DNA of 64,000 nt, taken from positions 4,689 to 68,688 of the forward strand of contig CAZICY010000005.1 in NCBI GenBank assembly GCA_964537955.1, written 5' to 3'. The notes under the pieces were generated by a model. The model was given only the letters and a program-made list of their open reading frames with translations, ran no database searches and had not been told where the DNA came from. Below are positions 16,469-24,902 of the stretch, one piece after another. Source of the stretch: Mxb001 sp964537955 (GTDB lineage Bacteria > Actinomycetota > Actinomycetes > S36-B12). The translations under genes and the position numbers were made by a program. Numbering within the stretch: position 1 is the stretch's first letter; every line of letters starts with the position of its first letter.

Positions 16469-18460
16469 GTGCGTGCCCATGGCGGTCCCTCGGGGCCAGA
16501 TCCTAGGGGTCCGGTCACCCGCGTGCGGGCGACGGTCCTGGGCGCTTGCGTGGCCCTCGTGGCCGGCTTCCTGCTGATCGCCCAGCCCGCGGCTTCCTCG
16601 CCCATCGGCGAGGCCGACCACGTGCCCGACCCGGCGGCCATCGAGGGAGAGTCCGGCGCACCCGTCCGCGGCGATGCCGGCCGGGCGGCCCAGGAGAAGG
16701 CTGACGCCAAGAGGGACGACAAGGACGGCAAGAAGGAGGAGGTGCCGCTCCCGCCGCCGCCGGCCGTGCCCGCCGGCCTGCCGGCACAGGTCGACCCGCT
16801 GCCGTCGTACCAGGGCCAGTACATCTGCGATCCCGCGGCCAAGCCCGGCACCCAGCGTGTCGCCGACCTCATCCGCGCGACGTACCCCGACTCACGCAGC
16901 ATCTGGGTTCCGCGCGACTGCAGCGTGGGTGGGCGCAGCGAGCACAAGGAGGGCCGTGCCCTCGACTGGATGATCAACTCCAAGATCCCCGCGCAGAACG
17001 CCCAGGCCGAGTCCTTCCTCCAGTGGTTGCTCGCCACGGACGAGAACGGCAACGAGTTCGCCATGGCCCGTCGCCTCGGAGTGATGTACATCGGCTGGGG
17101 CGATGAGATCTGGGAGTCCTACACCAAGCGATGGACTGAGCTTAAGGGCTGCTACAGCACTCAGCAGAGCAGCTACGACACCTACTGTCATCGCGATCAC
17201 ATCCACATCTCCTTCTCCTGGGACGGCGCAGCCGGCCAGACCAGCTTCTGGGGCGGCAGCCCGACACCCGCGCCCTTCTGCACTGCTTCACGCACCCCCG
17301 CGACCAGCCCGGCCGATCCCGGGGCGGGTCTCGACTTCGTTCCCGTCGCCCCTCAGCGCGTTCTCGACACGCGCAGCGGCCAGGGCAACGGCGGTCAGCC
17401 CTGCCGCCTGGCCGCACGATCCAGCGGGGGCGCCGGCGCGCCACTCGTGATCGACATCTCCGGTCGCAAGGGATCACCGGGCACGCGCATCAAGGCCGTG
17501 GCCGTGCGCGTCACCACGCTCGCATCGAACTCCCCGGCCACGCTTCGCTCCGCGGCCAACGGAGTGCTCTCGAGCATCACCGTGAACGGCAAGCGCGAGC
17601 TCGTGTCGATCCTGCCGGTCGCGTCTGACGGGACGATCGCGCTGACGACAGACTCGGGCGCAACACACGTCACCGTGGACTTGCTCGGCTACTTCGTGAC
17701 GCCGGGTGGCACGGACCCGGGCGAGGGCCGCCTCCTGGCGCACGCCAACCAGGTCGTCTACGACACCCGCGTCCTCAACGAGCCCCTGCAGCCGGGCGAG
17801 AAGCGCGTCGTCGACGTCGCGGTGGGAGCGACGACCGACGGCCCTCCTGCAGGCGCCCTGCTCACCGTTGGCATCTCCGGCGCCGAGAAGACCGGCCGCC
17901 TGCTGCTGCGGCGCACCGGCGACAAGCACTCCCCAGCCGCACCCAACATCGCCTACCGGCGTGGCGCGACCATGTCGGTGCCCGCGATCGCCGCCCTCGA
18001 CCCTGAGGGACGCATCACGCTCGTCAACACCGGCAAGGGCAAGGTCGACGTCGCGATCGCCGTCCAGGCATCAGCGGTGCGCACCCCCGAACTCGGTGCC
18101 CTGCTCGTGCCCGTGCAGCCGGTCGAGGTGCGTCGCGCCCAGGCCACGCTCGCCCGTCTCCTCCCCGCGCCTGGTGCGGGTCCGAGCGAGGGCGTGACGG
18201 CGGACACCCTGACGCAGCGGTCCCAGAGCAGCGCGGCGGGAGCCACGGCAGCGGTCCTGCGGGTCTCTGCGTCGGGCACCAAGGGCGGAGAGGTGACGTT
18301 CTACTCCCTCGCCAAGCCCGAGGTTCCCTCGCTCATCGTCCCCCGCCAGACCAAGGTCTCGGGCCTGATCGTCGTCCCGCTCGACAGCAGGGGCACGCTG
18401 CGGCGGGATGTCGTCGGCGGAGTCGACGTCACCGCGCACGTGGTCGCCTACTTGCGCTAG
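16469..18460 (+). CDS. secreted protein with ARB-07466-like peptidase domain and surface repeats
   Basis: About 663 residues. A signal sequence (basic TRVRA then a hydrophobic stretch ending QPAASS, residues 17-45) precedes a charged Lys/Asp linker and PLPPPP hinge. The domain at about 125-260 carries SEHKEGRALDW (near 158) and HRDHIHISF (near 241), the metal-ligand layout of the ARB-07466/VanY-like fold, suggesting a zinc peptidase or cell-wall amidase. The rest has a VPVAPQRVLDTR motif near residue 290, known from actinobacterial surface proteins, and beta-rich repeats. Start uncertain: GTG 16469 gives a compact export signal; ATG 16388 would add 27 residues and is also possible. Confidence 0.72.
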   Translation: MRAHGGPSGPDPRGPVTRVRATVLGACVALVAGFLLIAQPAASSPIGEADHVPDPAAIEGESGAPVRGDAGRAAQEKADAKRDDKDGKKEEVPLPPPPAVPAGLPAQVDPLPSYQGQYICDPAAKPGTQRVADLIRATYPDSRSIWVPRDCSVGGRSEHKEGRALDWMINSKIPAQNAQAESFLQWLLATDENGNEFAMARRLGVMYIGWGDEIWESYTKRWTELKGCYSTQQSSYDTYCHRDHIHISFSWDGAAGQTSFWGGSPTPAPFCTASRTPATSPADPGAGLDFVPVAPQRVLDTRSGQGNGGQPCRLAARSSGGAGAPLVIDISGRKGSPGTRIKAVAVRVTTLASNSPATLRSAANGVLSSITVNGKRELVSILPVASDGTIALTTDSGATHVTVDLLGYFVTPGGTDPGEGRLLAHANQVVYDTRVLNEPLQPGEKRVVDVAVGATTDGPPAGALLTVGISGAEKTGRLLLRRTGDKHSPAAPNIAYRRGATMSVPAIAALDPEGRITLVNTGKGKVDVAIAVQASAVRTPELGALLVPVQPVEVRRAQATLARLLPAPGAGPSEGVTADTLTQRSQSSAAGATAAVLRVSASGTKGGEVTFYSLAKPEVPSLIVPRQTKVSGLIVVPLDSRGTLRRDVVGGVDVTAHVVAYLR

Positions 18461-18485
18461 CAGCGGCGTTGTCGCTGGCACGACG

Positions 18486-18491
18486 TACGAT
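18486..18491 (+). promoter_or_regulatory. -10 box TACGAT, leaderless promoter of pcrA
   Basis: TACGAT, then 6 nt (CGGCGA), then GTG 18498. This spacing is the main argument for choosing that start. Confidence 0.6.
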
Positions 18492-18497
18492 CGGCGA

Positions 18498-20708
18498 GTG
18501 CCTGATCTCAATCCCGCCCAGCTGGAGGCGGTGACCCACCGCGGCAGCCCGCTGCTCATCGTGGCGGGTGCGGGATCGGGCAAGACCCGCGTCCTTACCC
18601 AGCGCATCGCGCACCTCATCCGGGACGAGGGCGTGCGCCCCTCCGAAATCCTCGCGATCACGTTCACCAACAAGGCCGCTCGCGAGATGCAAGAGCGTGT
18701 CGCAGCCCTCGTCGGGCCCGCATCGCGCGCGATGTGGGTGATGACGTTCCACTCCGCGTGCGTGCGCATCCTGCGCCGCGAGGCCGCGCGGCTCGGCGTG
18801 TCCACGAACTTCTCGATCTACGACGCCGCCGACTCGCAGCGGCTCATGTCCATGGTCGTCAAGGACCTCGACATCGACCCAAAGAGGCACCCCCCGCGGG
18901 GCCTCTCGGCCCGGGTGTCCCACCTCAAGAACGAGCTCATCGACGAGGAGACCTTCGCCCGCCGAGCCGAGACGCCCCAGGACCGGGTGCTCGCCGAGGC
19001 CTACGCGGAGTACCAGCGCCGTCTGCGCCGGGCCAACGCCTTCGATTTCGACGACCTCATCGGATCGACCGTGGCCCTGCTGCAGCTCTTTCCTGACGTG
19101 GCCGAGCACTACCGCAGGAGGTTCCGCCACATCCTGGTCGACGAGTACCAGGACACCAACCACGCCCAGTACGCCCTCGTCCGCGAGCTCGTCGGCGATG
19201 GCGGCGACGGGGTGCCCCCGGCTGAGCTCTGCGTGGTCGGGGACGCCGACCAGTCCATCTACGCCTTCCGCGGGGCCACGATCCGCAACATCGAGGAGTT
19301 CGAGCGCGACTACCCCGACGCCAAGACTGTCCTGCTCGAGCAGAACTACCGATCGACGCAGACCATTCTCGATGCGGCAAATCGCGTGATCGCTCGCAAC
19401 GGCGGCCGTCGCCCCAAGAGACTGTGGACGGATGCCGGAGCGGGGGCGCCCATCGTGACCTACGTCGCCGATGACGAGCATGATGAGGCTCGCTTCGTCG
19501 CTGATGAGATCGATGCGCTCGTGGACGATGCCGGAGTGCGCCCGGCTGACGTGGCTGTCTTCTACCGCACCAACGCCCAGTCGCGGTCCCTGGAGGAGAT
19601 CTTCGTCCGCGTGGGACTGCCCTACACCGTCGTCGGCAGCGTGCGCTTCTACGAGCGCCGCGAGATTCGCGATGCGATCGCCTACCTGCGGGCGATCGCG
19701 AACCCGGATGACGACGTCTCCGTCAGGCGCATTCTCAATGTCCCCAAGCGCGGCATCGGCGATCGAGCCGAGGAGGCCATCGAGTCCTTCGCCCAGCGCG
19801 AACGCCTCTCCTTCGGGGCCGCCCTCGACCGTGCCGCCGAGATCCCCGGCCTCGCGACGCGATCGCAGGCGCAGGTGGTCGCCTTCGCGCAGTTGCTCGC
19901 CGACCTGCGCACGCTCGTCGAGTCCGGCGCCGGTCCCGCCACCGTCTTGCAGGCGGTCCTGGAGCAGACCGGCTATCTCGCGGAGTTGCAGGCCTCCCAT
20001 GACCCGCAGGACGAGACGCGGCTGGAGAACCTCGCTGAGCTCGAGTCGGTTGCCGCGGAGTACGAGCGCGACTCGGACGAGACGTCCTTGGCCGGCTTCC
20101 TCGAGCGGGTCTCCCTGGTCGCGGATGCCGACGAGATCCCCGACGACGATGACGGCGTCGTCACGCTCATGACGCTCCACACCGCTAAGGGGCTCGAGTT
20201 CCCCGTCGTCTTCCTCACCGGGATGGAGGACGGCATCTTCCCGCACATCAGGTCGCTCGGCTCGGAGACAGAGCTCGAGGAGGAGCGACGACTCGCCTAC
20301 GTCGGTCTCACTCGCGCGCGCGAGCGCCTCTACCTCAGCCGCGCCGTGTCGCGGTCAGCATGGGGATCGCCCATGCACAACCCCGCCTCGCGCTTCCTTG
20401 ACGAGATCCCGCCGGAGCTCGTCGAGAGCCGACGCGATGAGCCCGTGCTCACATGGTCGGGCACGTCTTCTGCGTCCGCGCCCCGTCCCGTCTCGGCTGC
20501 CGGGGCGATTGCGCGCCCCGAGCCCACGGCCGGCACGCGACCGGTCGTCGCCCTGGCTGTGGGGGACCGCGTGCTCCACAAGACCTTCGGGATGGGCACC
20601 GTCACCGGCACCTCGGGCGTGGGCGACAAGGCGGAGGCGACCATCGACTTCGGCGGGGTAGGGACCAAGCGACTGCTGCTGCGCTACGCCCCGGTCGACA
20701 AACTCTAG
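18498..20708 (+). CDS. pcrA: ATP-dependent DNA helicase PcrA/UvrD1
   Basis: Superfamily 1A 3'-5' helicase acting in nucleotide excision repair and replication restart, 736 residues. Q-motif region NPAQLEAV, Walker A AGAGSGKT (residues 23-30), DEYQDTN (motif II), GDADQSIYAFRGA (motif III), NYRS (IV), TAKGLEFP (V) and EERRLAYVGLTRAR (VI) are intact. The C-terminal 55 residues form the Tudor-like PcrA tail (VGDRVLHKTFGMG) that contacts RNA polymerase in relatives. Neighbouring M23 peptidase and sucCD repeat the mycobacterial uvrD1 locus. Converges with the M23 gene, 13 bp between stops. Confidence 0.96.
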   Translation: MPDLNPAQLEAVTHRGSPLLIVAGAGSGKTRVLTQRIAHLIRDEGVRPSEILAITFTNKAAREMQERVAALVGPASRAMWVMTFHSACVRILRREAARLGVSTNFSIYDAADSQRLMSMVVKDLDIDPKRHPPRGLSARVSHLKNELIDEETFARRAETPQDRVLAEAYAEYQRRLRRANAFDFDDLIGSTVALLQLFPDVAEHYRRRFRHILVDEYQDTNHAQYALVRELVGDGGDGVPPAELCVVGDADQSIYAFRGATIRNIEEFERDYPDAKTVLLEQNYRSTQTILDAANRVIARNGGRRPKRLWTDAGAGAPIVTYVADDEHDEARFVADEIDALVDDAGVRPADVAVFYRTNAQSRSLEEIFVRVGLPYTVVGSVRFYERREIRDAIAYLRAIANPDDDVSVRRILNVPKRGIGDRAEEAIESFAQRERLSFGAALDRAAEIPGLATRSQAQVVAFAQLLADLRTLVESGAGPATVLQAVLEQTGYLAELQASHDPQDETRLENLAELESVAAEYERDSDETSLAGFLERVSLVADADEIPDDDDGVVTLMTLHTAKGLEFPVVFLTGMEDGIFPHIRSLGSETELEEERRLAYVGLTRARERLYLSRAVSRSAWGSPMHNPASRFLDEIPPELVESRRDEPVLTWSGTSSASAPRPVSAAGAIARPEPTAGTRPVVALAVGDRVLHKTFGMGTVTGTSGVGDKAEATIDFGGVGTKRLLLRYAPVDKL

Positions 20709-20721
20709 GACAGGGTCAGAG

Positions 20722-21474
20722 TCAGCAGCCGAAGTTCCGGCACGCCCAGGAGGGCGGCTTGGCCGGGATCCCCGGGCGCGAGCCCGTCCACAGGCCCGCC
20801 GGGTTCGTGGGCGTGAGTGCCTCGCCCACGCGCACCTCGAAGTGCAGGTGCGAGCCCGTCGAATGACCGGTGTTGCCCATCGTCCCGATGAAGTCCCCGG
20901 CGCGCACGCGCTCTCCCTTGCGCACCTTGATCTTGTCGAGGTGCGCGTAGCGCGTCTGGACTCCGTCTGCTCGCATGATCATGACGAGGTTTCCGTAACC
21001 GCCGTAGTTGAACTCGGCGTACTGGACGCGACCGTCTGTCGCTGCGTAGATCGGATCCCCGGTCTCGCCGTTGAAGTCGATCCCGGCGTGTCCACGCGGC
21101 CACCAAGAGCTGACCTCGCCGAACTCCCCGCTGATGGGGGTCCCCCACGTGACGGGATAGCTGTAGGCCGGGCCTTCGCGCTTGGCGCTGCGCTCGGTCG
21201 TATCCGCGGGCTCCGACTGGGCCTTCGAGGCGGTGACCCGGGCTGCGGTGACCGAGGCAAGGTGCGCGATGCCGGCCGAGCCGTCCAGGCGCTCCGAGGT
21301 GGTGAGGTCCACGCTGGCACCTGAGCCGAGGACATCTCCGGACCCGCCGGCTCCTGCCACCGGGCCGCTCGACCGCGAGTCCGCGAGCGAGGGTGCGCCC
21401 GCTGCGACCACGATCGCCCCCTGGGCCAGCACGAGGGCCGCGCCCACGAGGAGCGGCACGACGAGACGGCGCAT
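20722..21474 (-). CDS. secreted M23 (LytM) peptidase
   Basis: Predicted cell-wall endopeptidase of 250 residues. A signal anchor (RRLVVPLLVGAALVLAQGA) and a Ser/Ala-rich linker precede the zinc peptidase domain (about 125-245) with HAGIDFNG (His and Asp ligands) and SHLHFEVR (HxH). Unlike many inactive LytM factors, the catalytic residues are all present. The pcrA-M23-sucCD order matches the mycobacterial uvrD1-Rv0950c-sucC locus. Upstream on this strand lie TAGACC 6 nt before the ATG and a CRP-type palindrome about 80 bp before it, so cAMP-type control is possible. Confidence 0.9.
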   Translation of the reverse strand: MRRLVVPLLVGAALVLAQGAIVVAAGAPSLADSRSSGPVAGAGGSGDVLGSGASVDLTTSERLDGSAGIAHLASVTAARVTASKAQSEPADTTERSAKREGPAYSYPVTWGTPISGEFGEVSSWWPRGHAGIDFNGETGDPIYAATDGRVQYAEFNYGGYGNLVMIMRADGVQTRYAHLDKIKVRKGERVRAGDFIGTMGNTGHSTGSHLHFEVRVGEALTPTNPAGLWTGSRPGIPAKPPSWACRNFGC

Positions 21475-21480
21475 GGGATC

Positions 21481-21486
21481 GGTCTA
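21481..21486 (-). promoter_or_regulatory. possible -10 box TAGACC before the M23 gene
   Basis: On the minus strand TAGACC, then 6 nt (GATCCC), then the ATG at 21474. Spacing matches other leaderless promoters here, but the last base is C rather than T. Confidence 0.4.
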
Positions 21487-21522
21487 CCAGCCCCCACGGT
21501 CAGCCGACCAGTCCGTTGTTAC

Positions 21523-21562
21523 TGATGTGACTGATGTGGCACTTGATGTGACCTGTGTCACA
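21523..21562 (-). promoter_or_regulatory. CRP/GlxR-type operator with TGATGTG repeats
   Basis: 21547-21562 is TGTGA-N6-TCACA, a perfect match to the CRP-family consensus, with one extra symmetric base pair or more on each side (GATGTGAC/GTCACATC). Just beside it TGATGTG occurs three times (21523, 21532, 21544). The palindrome overlaps the esterase stop codon and is centred 80 bp before the M23 start. Actinobacterial Crp/GlxR proteins regulate cell-wall hydrolases such as Rpf, which fits the target; binding itself is inferred. Confidence 0.65.
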
Positions 21563-22418
21563 TCTGTCCCGCCGCCGAGGGCCCAGGGGTCGGCGCGGGT
21601 TCATCGAGCAGGGCCAGGGTCGTGGCGATCTCGCGCACGACCCTGCCGTCGACGGGCAGGGACAGGTGCCCCACCCCGCGGACCAGCACATTGCGCGCCT
21701 TGAGGTCGGGGTGCTCCACGCGGGCGTGGGACTGCGGGATGACCAGCTGATCGATATCGGACCAGAAGGCAAGCAGGCGCGTGCGGCAGCCCGGTGCGGG
21801 CTCTGCGAGCTCGGTGATGAGATCGCTGCCGATCCGCATCTGCCGGGCCGTTTCGAGCGGCACGATGCGTGCCGGCAGCGTGCCCGCGTGGGGGGTCCCG
21901 AGGGTGACGAGGGTGTGCACGCGCTCATCCCCGCCGAGGCGCTGCACGAGGTATCGCCCGATGAGGCCTCCGAGCGAGTGTCCGATGACGTGGACGCGCT
22001 CGTGCCCCGTCTCCGCGCACACCTGCTCGATCAGCGCGCCCAGTCTCTGCGCGACGGAGCGGATGTCGTCAGTGAGGGCGGAGTAGTTCAAGGCGTACGT
22101 CGATCCGAAGCCGCGACGGTGCAGTCCCCGGCGCAGCAGGGTGAAGATGGACCGGTTGTCGAAGATCCCGTGCACGAGCACGATCGGCGTCCCTGCCGCC
22201 TCGACGTCGCCGACGAGCAGGCCGCGCTGCGCCGGCGGCAAGCCCTCCAGGGAGTGACGCTCCTGCTGGAGTCGCAGCTGCTCCTCGACCAGGCCGAGGG
22301 GATACATGGCCAGGTGCGCCGTGACCCAGGCGGCTTCGACAGCGACACCGCGCGCGGTCGAAGCCGTCAGCAGCGTGCGCGCCGGCGCCGGCACCGTGGG
22401 CATCGGGATCCAGGGCAC
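21558..22418 (-). CDS. alpha/beta hydrolase (lipase/esterase family)
   Basis: Predicted 286-residue lipase-like hydrolase. The oxyanion region VLVHGIFDN is near residue 80, the nucleophile elbow GHSLGG near 146, an acidic residue in WSDIDQLV and a late His in VRGVGHLSL complete the catalytic triad candidates. The N-terminus is not a classical signal peptide but residues 20-45 are hydrophobic and could anchor it. The GTG start at 22418 is set by TAGCGT 6 nt upstream. Substrate unknown. Located in the pcrA-M23-mutase small subunit block seen in streptomycetes. Confidence 0.82.
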   Translation of the reverse strand: MPWIPMPTVPAPARTLLTASTARGVAVEAAWVTAHLAMYPLGLVEEQLRLQQERHSLEGLPPAQRGLLVGDVEAAGTPIVLVHGIFDNRSIFTLLRRGLHRRGFGSTYALNYSALTDDIRSVAQRLGALIEQVCAETGHERVHVIGHSLGGLIGRYLVQRLGGDERVHTLVTLGTPHAGTLPARIVPLETARQMRIGSDLITELAEPAPGCRTRLLAFWSDIDQLVIPQSHARVEHPDLKARNVLVRGVGHLSLPVDGRVVREIATTLALLDEPAPTPGPSAAGQM

Positions 22419-22424
22419 TCGGCG

Positions 22425-22430
22425 ACGCTA
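22425..22430 (-). promoter_or_regulatory. -10 box TAGCGT, leaderless promoter of the esterase gene
   Basis: On the minus strand TAGCGT, then 6 nt (CGCCGA), then GTG 22418. Confidence 0.6.
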
Positions 22431-22486
22431 GTCCGAGACGGTCCTGTCTGTCCTGACGACGCTCCGATGCCGGAGCGACGCCCCGG

Positions 22487-22492
22487 TATCGT
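22487..22492 (+). promoter_or_regulatory. -10 box TATCGT upstream of the B12-binding gene
   Basis: TATCGT lies 57 bp before the ATG at 22550, which has its own GAGGAGG; this would be a conventional leadered promoter. Confidence 0.4.
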
Positions 22493-22549
22493 GGCGCCCG
22501 GCGCTCAGCCCATGATGCTCAGCGCGACCGTCGTGCCCGAGGAGGCCCC

Positions 22550-22945
22550 ATGCCGGCGAGGATCGTCGTGGCCAAGCCCGGCCTGGACGGGCATGACCGG
22601 GGGGCCAAGGTCGTCGCCCGGGCGCTGCGCGACGCGGGCTTCGAGGTCATCTACACCGGTCTGCACCAGACCCCCGCCCAGATCGTGGAGACGGCCATCC
22701 AGGAGGACGCCGATGCCATCGGGGTGTCGGTCCTGTCCGGCGCTCACCTGGTGCTCTTCGACGAGCTCATGGACGACCTCCGGGCGCGCGAGGCTGCGGA
22801 CATCGTCGTCTTCGGGGGCGGGATCATCCCCGACGCCGACATCCCCGTCCTGGCCGAGATGGGGGTCGCCCAGGTCTTCGGCCCGGGCACGACGATGCAA
22901 GACATCGTCGACTGGGTGAGGACCCACGTGGGCGCACCCGCCTGA
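22550..22945 (+). CDS. B12-binding small subunit of an acyl-CoA mutase
   Basis: A 131-residue stand-alone cobalamin-binding domain with the DGHDRG motif (residues 14-19, His is the lower cobalt ligand), SVLSGAH and GGGIIP. It would supply coenzyme B12 to a separate mutase large subunit. In streptomycetes the gene at this place, upstream of sucC, is called icmB. The only large subunit in this window, at 42797, has methylmalonyl-CoA rather than isobutyryl-CoA specificity residues, so the pairing and name are left open. GAGGAGG gives a strong ribosome site. Confidence 0.9.
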   Translation: MPARIVVAKPGLDGHDRGAKVVARALRDAGFEVIYTGLHQTPAQIVETAIQEDADAIGVSVLSGAHLVLFDELMDDLRAREAADIVVFGGGIIPDADIPVLAEMGVAQVFGPGTTMQDIVDWVRTHVGAPA

Positions 22946-23002
22946 CACGCCTCGTCCACCCGCGCCTGGGCCGGTGTCTCGCCCTCGCGGACGTCGCTCT
23001 GC

Positions 23003-23008
23003 TAGCGT
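23003..23008 (+). promoter_or_regulatory. -10 box TAGCGT upstream of the 23051 gene
   Basis: TAGCGT 42 bp before the ATG at 23051; GGGGAGGG (23038-23045) is the ribosome site, so a short leader of about 35 nt is predicted. Confidence 0.45.
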
Positions 23009-23050
23009 CGTCAGACGGCGTCCTTTATCTGCTACCCGGGGAGGGTTCTC

Positions 23051-23650
23051 ATGCGCCTTATGGGCAAAGTGACCGCTGTTGTCGCAAGTGCTGCGCTGGT
23101 GTCGGCGGGCGTGTTGGCTGCCTCCGGGCCAGCTCAGGCAGCCAAGGCGACGGGTGCGATCACGATGACGCTGAAGTCGGACCTGGCCTACCTGATCACG
23201 GAGGATCACTGGGTGGCTGTCAAGCCGGCCCGCGCGGGCATCGAGCCCGCCGGCTCGCCCTTCCCGGGACCGACCGTGGCCTTCCCGGTGTCCTTCGAGG
23301 ATGGGTTCTTCAAGATCCGTGGGAAGGGTGAGCTCGCCCTGGGCCCGGGGAGCATCCGCGCGCAGAAGCCCCTCGTCAGCGCCACTCCCGAGCAGCTCGC
23401 CAAGGGCAAGGCTCGCGTGTCGTTCCTCGTGGGCAACGGCAACACGCTCATGACCCCCTTCCACGTGCGGAACTTCGAGAAGGTGGGCACGGACACCGAG
23501 GGCTTCGTCATGTGGTCCGGCACCCTGCACGCCACGACGAACAAGAAGACCCTCAGGGACTTCAACGGTTTCTCCGGCCTCACCGGCAGCAAGGCCCTGA
23601 AGCCGGGCCAGGTGCTCGGCACCATCAGGACCGAGGTCAAGGCCTCCTAG
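23051..23650 (+). CDS. secreted protein of unknown function
   Basis: 199 residues with a clear Sec signal peptide (VTAVVASAALVSAGVLAASG, cleavage probably after AQA near residue 33). The mature part is beta-rich with no cysteines and no catalytic motif I recognise; the segments DHWVAVKP, SFEDGFFKIRGKGELALG and FVMWSGTLHATTNKK resemble a secreted beta-sandwich. An HtaA-like haem-binding role is conceivable but unsupported. A very good GGGGAGGG ribosome site suggests strong expression. Confidence 0.7.
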   Translation: MRLMGKVTAVVASAALVSAGVLAASGPAQAAKATGAITMTLKSDLAYLITEDHWVAVKPARAGIEPAGSPFPGPTVAFPVSFEDGFFKIRGKGELALGPGSIRAQKPLVSATPEQLAKGKARVSFLVGNGNTLMTPFHVRNFEKVGTDTEGFVMWSGTLHATTNKKTLRDFNGFSGLTGSKALKPGQVLGTIRTEVKAS

Positions 23651-23661
23651 ACCCTCGGCAG

Positions 23662-23730
23662 GATCCACGGGCAGGAATCAGTAGGCTCGCGAACGCCCCT
23701 GAGACCTCGCGAAGGAACTGCCCGTGGATC
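23662..23730 (+). repeat. 13-bp inverted repeat bracketing the sucC promoter and start codon
   Basis: GATCCACGGGCAG (23662-23674) and CTGCCCGTGGATC (23718-23730) are exact reverse complements. The left arm lies just upstream of the TAGGCT -10 box, the right arm contains the sucC GTG start. Confidence 0.7.
23682..23687 (+). promoter_or_regulatory. -10 box TAGGCT of sucCD
   Basis: TAGGCT predicts transcription from about 23694, a 30-nt leader, with GAAGGAA (23711-23717) 6 nt before the GTG at 23724. Confidence 0.5.
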
Positions 23731-24902
23731 TGTACGAGTACCAGGCCAAGAACCTCTTCGACTCGCACGGAGTGCCGGTGACCGCCGGCGAGGTGTGCGT
23801 TACTCCCGATGCTGCTCATGAGGCTGCTCGCAAGATCGGCTCGGCGGTCGTCGTCAAGGCCCAGGTAAAGACGGGTGGCCGTGGCAAGGCCGGCGGCGTC
23901 AAGCTCGCTCCGACGCCCGAGGACGCGCAGGCTCGCGCGGAGGACATCCTCGGGCTCGACATCAAGGGCCACGTCGTACGCCGCGTCCTCGTGACCGAGG
24001 CCACGGACATTGCCGAGGAGTACTACGTCTCCTTCCTGCTCGATCGCGCCAATCGCGCTTTCCTCGCCATGGCGAGTGTCGAGGGTGGCGTGGATATCGA
24101 GGAGGTCGCGGCGCATCGGCCCGAGGCGCTCGCACTCATCCGGGTCGATGCGATCGATGGTGTCGACGCCGCAGTCGCCGCGGGTATCGTCGAGCAGGCG
24201 GGCTTCCCCGCGCACATCCGCGACCAGGTGACCGAGGTGCTGGTGCGCCTTTGGCAGGTCATGGTCAAGGAGGACGCGACCCTCGTCGAGGTCAACCCGC
24301 TGGTCCTTTCTGCCGACGGGCGCGTCCTCGCACTGGACGGCAAGGTGACCCTCGATGACAACGCCCACTACCGCCACGCCGAGCATGCCGACCTGGTCGA
24401 CAGGGATTCCACTGACCCCATCGAGCTGCGGGCCAAGGAGTTCGACCTCAACTACGTCAAGCTCGACGGCGAGGTCGGCATCATCGGCAACGGCGCAGGC
24501 CTGGTGATGAGCACCCTGGACGTCGTCGCCTACGCCGGCGAGGAGTTCGGTGGAGTGCGGCCGGCCAACTTCCTCGATATCGGGGGAGGGGCGAGTGCCG
24601 AGGTGATGTCCAACGGCCTCGACATCGTGCTGGGCGATCCTGATGTGCGTGCGGTCTTCGTCAATGTCTTCGGTGGCATCACCTCGTGCGACGCCGTTGC
24701 CAACGGCATCGTGCAGGCAGTCGGCGCCCTCGCCGAGCGCGGCACCCCGGTGACCAAGCCCATCGTGTGCCGCATCGACGGCAACAACGCCGTGGAAGGC
24801 CGGCGGATCCTCATGGAGTTCGGCCACCCGCTCGTCGAGATGGTGGAGACGATGGACGACGCGGCCCGTCGCGTCGCGCAGTTGGCCGGAGGTGCCGCAT
24901 GA
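23724..24902 (+). CDS. sucC: succinyl-CoA ligase beta subunit
   Basis: ADP/GDP-forming succinate-CoA ligase, TCA cycle. 392 residues: ATP-grasp domain starting MDLYEYQAKNLF, the Mg/ATP region VKAQVKTGGRGKAGG (near residue 44), EVNPL near 190 and the C-terminal CoA-ligase domain (GNGAGLVMSTLD, FVNVFGGIT). Overlaps sucD by ATGA at its end, so the two subunits are made in equal amounts. GTG start inside one arm of an inverted repeat. Confidence 0.97.
   Translation: MDLYEYQAKNLFDSHGVPVTAGEVCVTPDAAHEAARKIGSAVVVKAQVKTGGRGKAGGVKLAPTPEDAQARAEDILGLDIKGHVVRRVLVTEATDIAEEYYVSFLLDRANRAFLAMASVEGGVDIEEVAAHRPEALALIRVDAIDGVDAAVAAGIVEQAGFPAHIRDQVTEVLVRLWQVMVKEDATLVEVNPLVLSADGRVLALDGKVTLDDNAHYRHAEHADLVDRDSTDPIELRAKEFDLNYVKLDGEVGIIGNGAGLVMSTLDVVAYAGEEFGGVRPANFLDIGGGASAEVMSNGLDIVLGDPDVRAVFVNVFGGITSCDAVANGIVQAVGALAERGTPVTKPIVCRIDGNNAVEGRRILMEFGHPLVEMVETMDDAARRVAQLAGGAA

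Noticed and set aside
18429..20246. A 605-codon minus-strand open frame
   Set aside because: Shadow of pcrA, whose helicase motifs are complete.
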